Positions 8,801 through 17,600 of a DNA stretch of 28,270 nt are shown here, piece after piece. Source of the stretch: Amoebophrya sp. A120 (taxonomy: Eukaryota > Sar > Dinophyceae > Syndiniales > Amoebophryaceae); contig CAJINV010000032.1 in the NCBI GenBank assembly GCA_905178155.1, positions 18,110 to 46,379 of the forward strand, in the 5' to 3' direction. Position 1 is the first letter of the stretch. Every line of letters begins with the position of its first letter. The translations under genes and the position numbers were made by a program. The notes below the pieces were generated by a model. That model was given only the letters and a program-made list of their open reading frames with translations. It did no database searches and had not been told where the DNA came from.

Positions 8801-11800
8801 TGTTTTGCTTGGGTTGAGGAAACGCAGGCCGTGGCTGGAGAAAAGTGCAGCATTGGAGCCCCGACCTCTTTCTATCTCACAGGCGCAAACTCTCACGAGG
8901 CCCCCTGGAGCTCCGATTGCGTCCACGCAGCACAGATCTGTGTCGGCAGCGAGCTGCGCGCAACACTGCTTTGTGTTGCGCGCAACACAGATGCGCGCCC
9001 ACGCAGCACAGATTTGTGTCTCCGGCGAGCTGCGCGCAACACAGATGTGCGCGCAACACGCAGCACAGATTTGCGCGCAACGCCGATTTGTGCTGCGCGC
9101 ACGCAGCGGAGATTTGTGTCTGCGGCGAGCTGCGCGCAGCACAGATCTATGGCGCGCGCAACACAGATTGGCGTCCACGCAACACAGATTTGCGTCTGTG
9201 TTGCGTGGACACATCGAACTCTCCTTCTGCCGAGACCTTTCTGCCGCCCTGGCGGAAGTGCCTACTGGGCGGCGATAGGATGCGGCGCTACCAGCCTCGC
9301 AGGGGCGGGCTGCAGCCCCGGTAGGGAGGCAGGTGCGCCGCGCGCCCCGACCACCCCCCTATCGTGTTTCGCCCTCCTTGCCGTTGCGGTTGTCTTCTAA
9401 ATCCGAAACCGATATGCGTTTTTCCATAAGTCGGAAATTCGGTCAATTGTCGTCTGTCCAAAACCAACCAACCGACCGACCAACCGACCGGAATTTAGGC
9501 CTACAGGCCCACGCCTACTCAAACTTTCAGAAGGATATTTGTCAACACGACGGCCTTAGCCACATAAAACGAATCTCCTTCTTCGGAGACAAGAAATGCA
9601 CTGCTTGTGCAATGCACTACTTACTTGTGCTTGTCTCCGTGCATGAGAAATTTTTATCTGATCCGAAATGCGCATCACAAGTTAACAAGTACTGCATCCT
9701 CCAAGAGGTGGACCCAAGTCGATATATTTGCAATGCATAAGCAGGAAACACAGCTGGTGCGGAGACTGTGGCTCGGCATGCCCTATATACCCGATTTTGA
9801 ACGCTTTGAGCTGCTCTAGGCGTCTTCCCCATCTCGAATAGTGAATAATGGTCACGAAGAACGCCGTTTTCGTGCAGGCAGACCGCATCGTCTTGGTGGT
9901 AACACCGTCGCGGTGTGTATCTACAAAGGTAAACGCACGAAGTCCGGACTTGGTATACCGCGCTGACGACATATACGCCTCTGCGATTTGGTTCAACAAA
10001 AACGTTGGACCTCGGCCAGTCTCCCAAATTTGTTTGAAGAGACTGGCCGCAGTGCGAAAAAGGTCATCTTTATGGAAAGAAAAAAGTTTGTCACAGTCAC
10101 TAACTTGCAGGTTTTGCATTACAAATTTTTTTAGCATCACAAGTTTTCCTTGTATTGCAGAAACACTAGGGAAAACCCCTATGAAGCTTGGCTGTCATGC
10201 ATTTTTACGCATGACAGCCAGTTTTGTATTGCAAAAATGCGCATGAGTAATCGTGACGAACTTTTTTTGTTTGATAATCTTTGCGGCTCTCGGGTTGCCC
10301 TTTCGCGAACTTTTCCGGGTTCTTCAGGATCACCTCGAGCGCAAACGACAAGCCGAAGTTTTTGTCGTCGCCGAAGAATCGTAGAAGCAACTTATCCTGA
10401 GTAAAAACGTCCCCGCCCCAGAGTTGTAATGCAGATTTGCAAAGACGGGAAGACTTGTAATGCGCCAGCCCATGAGAGCCATTTCGAATCTTGTTTTGGA
10501 ATTTGTGATACTGTAAACAGGATGCCAGGATGGATTTCTGATGCGGTTGTCCTTGATGCTAACCCGCATTACAGTACAGCGAAAAACTTGTCATGCGTGA
10601 CTCCCAAAACTTCTGGATCTGTGTTGCAGAATTCCCAACTTGAGTCTGGGGCGGGGACGCTTTTACACAGGATACAACTCAACTGACGTCCATGCGGTTT
10701 TAGTTGCCCCCAGAGACTTTGGTTTCCCGAAGTGCTGTATGACAGTGCACAACACCCCCTCCCCCTCCTTTGTCATGCAAAAACCTACATCCAGCTGCTA
10801 TTATCTTGGGGCCCCGTGTGCATGACAAATTCCGGAAATGATCCAAACAGTACTACTTACTTACACTCGGCGCATGAAGAACTTGTCATGCACGGGGTCC
10901 ACCAGCTGATGTGCTGGTGTTTGTAATGCTGTTGATGCCATAGTACAAATGAGGGGGAGGGGGAGTTGTGCAGTCTCATATGCATTTCGGCCCATTCCAG
11001 ATCCTTCTCTTCCAGCGGCGTGTTCTTGTATAGGTGATGTCTGGATTCGGACTTACTCATCCCTGGGAGGCACTTGGTACCCATGAACGCCATCCGCGTC
11101 AGGTGTCTGAGCCATGCAAGTGCTTCGTACAGCGTCTTGGACTCTTCGATCTTTTCCATCATGTACACGCTCCGGAAGTCCAATTCGGTGTCGAACTTAG
11201 ACTATCCACTGCAAATATAATCGATCTGGGTCTGGACACTTCTCTTGCTCATCCCTGCATGACAGACTGGCTGCTTCGATACGGCATAACAGCATGAGAA
11301 GTTCTTGTTTTCCTCAGCATGATTTCTTGCGGATGTCAGTCGTCTTTAGCATCTTACAAACTGTGATGCATAAAGTAGGGCTGAGTCGTACTTTATGCAT
11401 CACAAATTTTTCTGTCGTTGAAGTCCAAATTTTTTTTTATCTCATCACACGTCCTTGAAGTCCAGCATCACAAATCCAGATCGATATTTGCAGTGCATAT
11501 ACACCCGTACCGCGTTTGAACCGGCGGACAAAAAAACTTATCCTGTGCAAAAGTATCGCACTCGTAGTAATCGCAATCATGCATTACAAATCTCACTCCT
11601 AACCTAAATCCGCAGTACAAATTCGATTGTTCATGCTGAGGGGATTTGTCATGCGATCTATACTAGTACGATGCTTTTGCATTTCATAAAGCTTCTGCTT
11701 CCCCAACTCTGGTATCAACTGCAAATATGTCTGGGTCTTCTGGAAATTTGTGTTGCTGACACTCGCATCAGAGGGTAGAAGCCGCTTGTATACGGAATAG

Positions 11801-14465
11801 CACCATCAGAAGTTGTTTGGAAAGGCTTGTACTTGCTGATTCATTCGGAAAATAACGCATGACAAGCTTCAATCCAGTATGTACGACAAAAAAACTGGCC
11901 CATCGCATTCATGCATCACAGATCTTCTTGTCCTTCAATTCTCGCATCACAAGTTATCCAGACCCAGATGAGATATTTGCAATGCATATCTGGGTGCATT
12001 GGGTCCTCGTAGTCGTCAACCCGAGCGATGTATCCTGTGCAAAAGTGTCGTACTTGAATTGCAATCATGCATTACAAATTTTTTTTGAAGGGTAAATCAG
12101 CATTACAAATTTTATTTCTCATGCTGAGGTAATTTGTATATGCATTTCTACGAGTACGATAATTTTGCAGTTCATACATTGCCGCGTGGGCGTCCATCAG
12201 CGCATTTCTCACGTTATCACACAGAAAAATAAGCAGGCAGGTCATAAAAGTTGTCATGCAAAAATAATTCAGACAAAAAAATCTGTATTGCAACTCCTAA
12301 ACAGCATGCGGCGGCGCCGCCCATGAAAGATTTTTCTGTGCATTCATTTTGGCATGACAAATTATATGCCCTGCTAGCTTTTTTCTCTGGGATACACGCG
12401 GACCGTAATCGCGGGCGAACAGCGTCACGTAGACCTTCTCGATGCTGGAAATCACGGGGTTCTCGGTGTGGTTGTCACACGCATCCCGCATGAGCTTCGC
12501 ATCGTTCGCGCAAGCGTCGCAGAGGAGAAGCTCGCTCGCCGCCAGGAAGTGTATCCAAGAAAAAAAGTGTGAAGTGTAAGTCTTTTGGGAAAACTGCATC
12601 ACAAGTTTGTCTGCCATGACAGGAAAAATTTGCTATGCGCAGATAGGAAGGGAAAAGAACTAGGAAGGGAGCCGATCATGCACGTCGAGCATGACAAGTG
12701 TAACTGTCTTGCATTTTCTGCATCACAGATTTACACTTACACAGTTTTTTTCTTGCATAAAGTGGAAAGTCGGTTTATTGCCCACGGCACTCGGTGCCTC
12801 GTCTTCTGGAGTCCTTTCGACACCAGCACCCGACCAAAACTCTGCCACTTCGTTTCCTACAGTGTCGAGTAGCGATTTGGTACAGTCCTCTTTCTCGCAG
12901 AGGCAGCACCGGTATGCATTGCAAAGATGTCTGGGTCCTCTGGAAGAATGCTGGTTTACGAAGATGCTAAAGTAAAAATCTCGGAGTGACACCAAAATCT
13001 GCATTGCAGGGGAAACACAACAAGCTGCTCACGAAGAAAGGTTTCTAGATATGGTAAAACGACCCGAGGTCAAGCCCGTGATGCTGTGCCCTGCAAACCA
13101 GACCTTCGGAGTCGTCCATTCAGCGCAAGACAAATTATTATACCTGCATCGTTCCAGATCTCCCAGACACTCTTGCAATTGATAGCCGTCCGATGTGCCA
13201 CTCCCGTTCGCTATGCTTGACCCACATCTTGCGGAACTTTTTCGACGTGTGACGTTTTTTCGGCACGACGTCTGGATTGTTTTTTTATCAAATGCAAAAA
13301 TGTCTGGGTCTGGAAGGTTGCAACTTGTGATGCTGTCTTTGGAAGGTAAAAAAAAACTGTATTGCATGACCAGCAAGAGGAGTTCCGTTTGTGCTACGCG
13401 AAGTGGGCGTTTCTCATGCGGAATACGCATCAGAAGGCCCTTTAAAAATCTGTGATTCTAGGTCATGCATTGATACGATACAATGACCGGCTATGCAAAA
13501 TATGCATGACAAACCTGGCAGTCTTCCAGGTCCAGACATTTTTGCACTTGATACCTTGCCTCCGCCATTGTCCTATGCATTGCAAAAGTATCGCATTCGT
13601 ATGTATGCATTACAAATTTCCTCAGCATGAGAAATGAAATTTGTAATCCGGATTTGCCTTAAGAAAAGGATTTGTAATGCAAGACTTGCATTTATACGAG
13701 TACGATGCTTTTGCACAGGATATGTCCGAGTCGTGCTCGTTCACGTACTCCTCCTATGGATTGCAAATATGTCTGGGTCTGGAAGAACCAAACTTGTGAT
13801 GCTGAATTTGGATGCTAAAAAAATCTGTATTGCATGAGCAGCAAGAGGAGTCAAATTTGGCTACGCGGAGAGGGCATTTGTCATGGAGGATGCGCATCGA
13901 TAGACGCTCAAAAAATCTGTGATGCTATGGCATGCATCGGAGACATCATGGATCATGGAAAATGTGCATGACAAACTTCTACTTTCCAGACCCAGACATT
14001 TTTGCATTCGATACCTCCTCATGTTGTCCCTCTGGCGGATTGTTCTTCTTTTTCCCCTATCAAATGCAAAAATGTCTGGGTCTGGAAACTCGTGGTGCAA
14101 GGAAGGGAATACTGGTGAAAACACTGTAATGCGCTGCCAAGCAAGACAAGTTTTTTCCATGGTTCTGAGTTGCGTACTCCGCATGAGAAACTGCGTTCGA
14201 GCATGACAGGCAAGACGAGCTCTTCGCGGCCATGCAACACAGAGTTCAGAGTCATGCCAGACAAGCATGACAAATCTCGCAATTTTCAAAACCCAGACAT
14301 TTTTGCATTTGATATCGCCCGCGGCTTCGGCTTGGCTCTCGCCTTTGCCGCGGCTTTTGCAGCAACCGCAATCGGTGGAGGAGGTGCTGGCACAGGTGGG
14401 AGTAGAAGGCTGTTCTTCTTGTTCGCTTTTTTGTCCGCACGGTTCTCGTTGTGGTCCGAGTGCAT
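5837..14465 (-). CDS. Gene 1: 20-exon gene, unknown protein with H1-like Lys/Ala-rich tail
   Basis: Exons in transcription order, as the sequence between elements: 14465-14315, 14057-14014, 13754-13723, 13573-13554, 13285-13185, 12912-12760, 12551-12395, 12214-12177, 12030-11989, 11712-11689, 11538-11500, 11202-10981, 10737-10675, 10392-10277, 10070-9740, 7472-7245, 6970-6929, 6648-6601, 6278-6225, 5970-5837. From exon 2 on, the first 5 nt duplicate the flank and go with the intron. The result is 1944 nt, 647 residues, no internal stop. Visible parts: basic and Pro-rich N-terminus (LLLPPVPAPPPP, then Ala/Lys repeats), a basic patch near residue 90, paired Cys (RRCLCEKEDC, then CDAC) that could bind metal, a mixed ordered-looking middle with many Trp/Phe (about 230-540), and about 110 C-terminal residues rich in Lys, Ala and Glu like a histone H1 tail, ending AAAKKKPAAKKK. 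No family recognised; a nuclear or nucleic-acid role is only a guess from charge. The ATG at 14465 follows a pyrimidine tract and TGTAG, a likely trans-splice acceptor. Confidence 0.82.
5971..6224. mobile_element. Introner A2 (family A)
   Basis: 254 bp, flanks CTGCG/CTGTG (one mismatch). Intron 19 of gene 1, inside the Lys/Ala-rich tail. Right end CATA instead of GATA. Confidence 0.87.
6279..6600. mobile_element. Introner D1 (family D, GAAAAATCCCCCCTCCCC ends)
   Basis: 322 bp, flanks GCTTT/GCTTT exact. Ends TATCAAAGTGAAAAATCCCC and its near-complement GGGGATTTTTCATTTTGATA. Intron 18 of gene 1. Its interior is less AT-rich than the other families. Confidence 0.9.
6649..6928. mobile_element. 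Introner B2 (family B)
   Basis: 280 bp, flanks CCTGT/CCTGT exact. Intron 17 of gene 1. On the gene strand the target is ACAGG, so a GT-AG reading is possible. Close sibling of 4997-5276. Confidence 0.92.
6971..7244. mobile_element. Introner A3 (family A)
   Basis: 274 bp, flanks GATCT/GATCT exact. Intron 16 of gene 1. Shares a subfamily interior (GGTCAAAAGTGGACAGCTTT region) with 18812-19083 and, inverted, with 26016-26283. No GT-AG junction is possible within the duplicated 5 bp. Confidence 0.92.
7830..8670. repeat. 68-72-bp GC-rich tandem array with hairpin units
   Basis: About 12 units, measured from CCGACC anchors at 7841, 7909, 7981, 8053, 8121, 8189, 8257, 8325, ~8396, 8465, 8535 and 8604. 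Each unit holds CCACGCCTACCGACCTACCC, then a palindrome of the type CCACCCACC..GGTGGGTGGG, then GGGGCGAGCGTGCGCTGCC. Units 9-12 are more diverged and G-rich. Not coding: the spacing is not a multiple of three. Confidence 0.9.
8727..8763. other. Hairpin inside the nested element
   Basis: AGCCCCCGCT at 8730-8739 pairs with AGCGGGGGCT at 8751-8760 (10-bp perfect stem, 11-nt loop). It is flanked by TTGCGCAAA and TTTTGCGCGAA, which could extend the symmetry. It separates the two tandem arrays of the element. Confidence 0.6.
8928..9215. repeat. CGCAACACAGAT-type short repeat cluster
   Basis: More than ten irregular copies of GC(G)CAACACAGAT or GCAGCACAGATTTGTG, mixed with inverted copies (TTTGTGTTGCGCGC), and a longer unit CGGCGAGCTGCGCGCA repeated about three times. 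The spacing is irregular, so this is not a CRISPR array. Confidence 0.75.
10071..10276. mobile_element. Introner G1 (family G, only copy here)
   Basis: 206 bp with ends TATGGAAAGAAAAAAGTTTG and the near-complement CTTTTTTTGTTTGATA. Flanks ATCTT/ATCTT exact. Intron 14 of gene 1. Contains an interior hairpin of GGCTGTCATGC and GCATGACAGCC. Confidence 0.88.
10393..10674. mobile_element. Introner B3 (family B)
   Basis: 282 bp, flanks CAACT/CAACT exact. Intron 13 of gene 1. Right end reads ACACAGGATA rather than ACTCAGGATA. Confidence 0.92.
10738..10980. mobile_element. Introner E1 (family E, TATGACAGTGCACAAC ends)
   Basis: 243 bp, flanks TGCTG/TGCAT (two mismatches). Subterminal CCCCCTCCCCCTC and its complement give a long stem. 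Intron 12 of gene 1. Confidence 0.85.
11203..11499. mobile_element. Introner A4 (family A)
   Basis: 297 bp, flanks TAGAC/TACAC (one mismatch). Intron 11 of gene 1. Ends TATCCACTGCAAATATAATC and GATATTTGCAGTGCATA. Confidence 0.87.
11539..11688. mobile_element. Introner C1 (family C, ends TATCCTGTGCAAAAGTATCG)
   Basis: 150 bp, flanks AAACT/AAGCT (one mismatch). Intron 10 of gene 1. Right end degenerate (GCATTTCATA). Confidence 0.87.
11713..11988. mobile_element. Introner A5 (family A)
   Basis: 276 bp, flanks TCTGG/TCTGG exact. Intron 9 of gene 1. Confidence 0.9.
12031..12176. mobile_element. Introner C2 (family C)
   Basis: 146 bp, flanks CGATG/CATTG (two mismatches). Intron 8 of gene 1. The frame on both sides agrees only if 5 nt leave with it. 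Confidence 0.85.
12215..12394. mobile_element. Introner F1 (family F, TATCNCANGAAAAAA ends)
   Basis: 180 bp, flanks CACGT/CACGC (one mismatch). Intron 7 of gene 1. Subterminal AAGCAGGCAG and CCCTGCTAGCTT complete the inverted ends. Confidence 0.83.
12552..12759. mobile_element. Introner F2 (family F)
   Basis: 208 bp, flanks AAGTG/AAGTG exact. Intron 6 of gene 1. Ends TATCCAAGAAAAAAAGTGTG and TTTTTTTCTTGCATA. Confidence 0.9.
12913..13184. mobile_element. Introner A6 (family A, diverged)
   Basis: 272 bp, flanks ACCGG/GCCGT (two mismatches). Intron 5 of gene 1. Its interior has few of the GCATGACAAA-like motifs common in other copies, so it looks like the oldest family A copy here. Confidence 0.8.
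13286..13553. mobile_element. Introner A7 (family A)
   Basis: 268 bp. The left flank is a T run and the right is CCTTG, so the duplication is lost, but removing 5 nt with the element still keeps the frame. Intron 4 of gene 1. Subfamily of 21389-21652 and 24611-24872. Confidence 0.83.
13574..13722. mobile_element. Introner C3 (family C)
   Basis: 149 bp, flanks TGTCC/TGTCC exact. Intron 3 of gene 1. Nearly palindromic over its whole length. Confidence 0.92.
13755..14013. mobile_element. Introner A8 (family A)
   Basis: 259 bp, flanks CCTCC/CCTCC exact. Intron 2 of gene 1. Same subfamily and orientation as 23898-24169. Confidence 0.92.
14058..14314. mobile_element. Introner A9 (family A)
   Basis: 257 bp, flanks TCCCC/TCGCC (one mismatch). 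First intron of gene 1. Confidence 0.9.
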
Positions 14466-14500
14466 TATTCTACAGAAAAGTAGAAGTACACCGATAGATT
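14466..14500 (-). promoter_or_regulatory. Probable spliced-leader (trans-splice) acceptor of gene 1
   Basis: On the minus strand the bases just before the gene 1 ATG read ACTTCTACTTTTCTGTAG, then AATA, then ATG. That is a pyrimidine tract with an AG four bases before the start codon and no upstream exon needed. Dinoflagellates add a spliced leader to mRNAs at such sites. The leader itself is not visible here, so this is inference from position and composition. Confidence 0.5.
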
Positions 14501-14621
14501 GACCAGAAAAAAATTGTTGAATCTGTCATGGCGCTGTTTATGTTTTCTCGTCACAATAAAACGAGGCTCTATGAAGAAGAAGATCATGCTGATCATCCGC
14601 ATGAAAGTCGATAATTCTCTT
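14466..14621. other. Short spacer between gene 2 stop and gene 1 start
   Basis: Only 156 bp separate the two head-to-tail genes. I see the acceptor-like tract next to gene 1 but no TATA-like or other clear promoter. Close same-strand spacing fits polycistronic or trans-spliced expression, though the spacing alone does not prove it. Confidence 0.55.
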
Positions 14622-17600
14622 TCAGCACGCTACACAAAAAGCTAAATCAGCAAGACAAATTTCTTTTTTTTCTGGCACCAGCATGGGTGTACAACATTTG
14701 TGTTTGCATGGGATAATATTATCCGTCTTCATCTCGTCTCCCTCGACTGAGTGTTTTTTGTTTTTCCTCGCTTGTTTTTTGTTCTCCTTCTTTTCCTTTT
14801 TTGACTTTTTGTCCTTTTTTTCTTTCTTCTTTTTGCCGTTGTCTTCACTTTCGTCGGCGTGGTTGTTCTCCTGGAGGAAACTCATGTTTTTGTCAAGAAC
14901 AACATCTGCGGGTGGTGAATCTTTACGCACAGCATTCTGGTCGAGGTCAAAGTCCTGGTTGTTCAGTAGCTGTCCGCCACTCGGTTCGTCCTCCTGAAAA
15001 AACACCACTGGCGTGTCCGAGAAGGGTTTATCGAACGCGTTGGGGTTCTTCTTCCTCATCTTCTCTAAGTGCTTGTCCCGCCTAGAATGGATGTACGCGT
15101 TCCAATATCCACTGCAAAAGTAATATCGCACTCGTACCAATTGTGCTTTTATGCATTACAAATCTTTTTCTTAAGTGAAATTCGCAATACAAATTGAATT
15201 TGACGTAATGCTAAGGCATCAATTTGTTGTAATGCATTTATACGAGTAGGAGTACGATACTTTTGCAATCTTCATATCAAAGTATCCGGGTCGAGCTTGA
15301 GCTCCTGGCTGTCGTTGTCCTCTTCATTCTTTTCGATTTCGGATAATTCGTATCAAATGTAAAAATGTCTGGGTCTGGAAGATTCTGACACTTGTCATGC
15401 ACGTTTTGCATGAGCCACGATGTCTGTGATGCATACCCTAGCAATACAGATTTTCTGAGGGCTTCTTGATGCCTATTCCGCATGACAAATGCCTTCTCAG
15501 CGTAGCAAAAATTGCATTCCCTTTGCTACTCATGCAATACAGATTTTTTTGGAATCCAAATGCAGCATCACAAGTTGCATTCTTCCAGACCCAAACATTT
15601 TTGATTTGATAATTCGTCGTCACCGAAGTCGAGATCCAGCTCCAGGTAGTTGTCATCGACAGGTGGTTCTTTCGCTTTTTTCGCGTTGACAAACTTGGCC
15701 TGGTTTTATGAAATGCAAAAGCATCGTACTAGTAGTAATCGCAGTACAAATTTGCTCAGCATGACAAATGGAATTTCTCATGCTGATTGACCTTGAAAAA
15801 AAGATTTGTCATGCATAAATGCGATTACTACGAGTACGATACTTTATTTGCACAGGATAGGTTTTCCCCGGCCCGATTCGAAGATTTCGTCTCCCGACTG
15901 CGGCCACGGTCGGGCTCATCCAGCTCCGCCTTCCGAAGTCTCGCTTCCTCCTCCTGTATGCAGTGCAAAGAAAAGTATCGTACTCGTATAAATGCATTAC
16001 AAATTTCCTCAGCATGAGAAATAAAATTTGTAATGCTGATCTACGTGAAGAAAGAGATTTGTAATGCATGCTTGCAATACGAATACGATACTTTTGCACA
16101 GGATATCCTGTTCTTCCTTCTGTTTTTCGCAAAATTTCTCCACCAGCTGGCCGAGCTTTTTCCTCATTTTTTTCGGCGGGAGATCCTGCATTTCCACGGT
16201 CACCAGCTCGGGATCACGCTGCTCGTACTGCACGAATAGGTGTGGCTTGGACTCGGGCGCAGTGTCGAGATTCTTTTCCCAGGAGACAACCCAGTACTGA
16301 GCAGGTGCTACATCGCCGTCCTCGTTTATGGAAGTGCACAAGAACTCCCTCTTCCCCGCATTTGTGTAAGCATGAACAGCAAGACAAACACCAGCACACG
16401 TGGATGCTGGTGGGCATGACAAGTTCATGCTCTCAGTGTAGTAGTACTGTTCTTTGGGCTATTTCAAAATTTGTGATGCGTAATTAGTGACACAAGGGAA
16501 CAACTGGAGTTGCGATTCATTTGCATGAGAAATGAGAACGAGGGGGAGTAGTTGTGCACTGTCATATCGCCGTCTTCGACGGGTTCGACCTCGACCTTCG
16601 CGTTTGATTTTTTCGCCGTGGGCTTCAAGTCATTGTCGACGAAATATCGTAAGGAAAAATCCCCCCTCCCCATATCGAAAAGGAACGCCGCAGAGAATTT
16701 GTGATGCTGATTTGTGACCACAAATCGCGTTTGTCTTGCAAGAAAGCAACGACATGGGCTCCGCCGCATTATGCAGGCGGTTTGTAATGCTGTTACAACT
16801 CCTACAGCATAAACGTTCCTCATGCCAAGTGCCTAGGCCAAAACCTTTCTGCATGGGCATGATATGGGCCTGCAGTGCTATCCAGCAAGACAGCTCTGAT
16901 TTGTGTACACAAATCCAGCATCAGAAGTTTCGTTTTGATATGGGGAGGGGGCATTTTTCCTTTTGATACGAAACACCACCGTCGCTCATCTTCCCCAGGA
17001 AAAGGCGTCTGCGTCCCGGCCCCCGGCTGGAACGCGAAGTCAAAGTCTATCCTGTGTAAAAACCTTCCCAGCACGACCCCAGAGTTGTCATGCAAATGCG
17101 CAATGACAGGAATCGATTTGGTGTGCGCATTTCCATGAGAGGCATGATTTCCAGTCGTGTTTTGGCATTTGTAATGGGAAACTTGTCATGCAGAACTTCC
17201 AAAACTTGGGGATTTGTGTTGCAGACTTCCCATCATGACTATGGTGTGGGGACGTTTTTACATAGGGTAAAGTCCTCGACGTCAACGTCGTCCTCGTCAG
17301 ACGACGACGAAGAATATCAAATGTAAAAATGTCTGGGTCTGGAAACTTGTGATGCTGGGGGGCGTCTCATGATGAGGCCACAAGTGCTGGCTCAGCATGA
17401 CAAGTTTCTGAGCTTCTAGGTGTTGCCTATTCTGCATGACAAACTGCATCTCTGCATCACAGAAAAATGGAGCTCTTGGGTAACGTGCATGACAGATTTA
17501 AGAGTCATACCAGACAAGCATGACAAACATGCATTCTTCCAGACCCAGACATTTTTACATTTCATAAAGAACAAACGCTCCACGAATTGCGATATGCACT

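Larger units (their letters stand above)
7584..9519. mobile_element. Nested 1.94-kb element with 80-bp inverted repeats
   Basis: The left repeat 7587-7666 and right repeat 9438-9517 are inverted copies with one visible mismatch in 80 bp. The 9-bp direct repeats CAAACTTTC at 7575-7583 and 9520-9528 look like the target duplication. Long inverted repeats with a 9-bp duplication resemble Mutator-like elements. No transposase was recognised, so it is non-autonomous. It carries the two tandem arrays listed separately. Near-identical arms suggest a recent insertion. Confidence 0.85.
7473..9739. mobile_element. Giant introner (family A) split by a nested element
   Basis: 2267 bp, bounded by family A ends: TATGCAGTGCAAATATCTTC on the left and GATATATTTGCAATGCATA on the right. 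No clear 5-bp flank remains (GAACCC versus AGCAG), yet removing it with 5 nt still keeps gene 1 in frame (intron 15). Without the nested insert (7584-9519) and one 9-bp copy it would be about 320 bp, near the family's size. Confidence 0.8.

Noticed and set aside
8928-9215. CRISPR-like array
   Set aside because: Repeats are short, irregularly spaced, partly inverted and without constant-length spacers; the context is eukaryotic.
7771-9400. Several open frames of 130-250 codons
   Set aside because: They lie in tandem arrays inside the nested element, encode repeated Pro/Gly/Ala strings and have no recognisable transposase motif.
7473-9739. Treating the giant intron as intergenic DNA splitting gene 1 into two genes
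   Set aside because: Both outer ends are family A introner ends and removal with 5 nt keeps the frame between exons 15 and 16, though the flanking duplicate is lost, so some doubt remains.
13185-13285. Alternative frames for gene 1 exon 5
   Set aside because: Only the frame given by the 5-nt rule joins both neighbours without stops; the others fail at the next junction.
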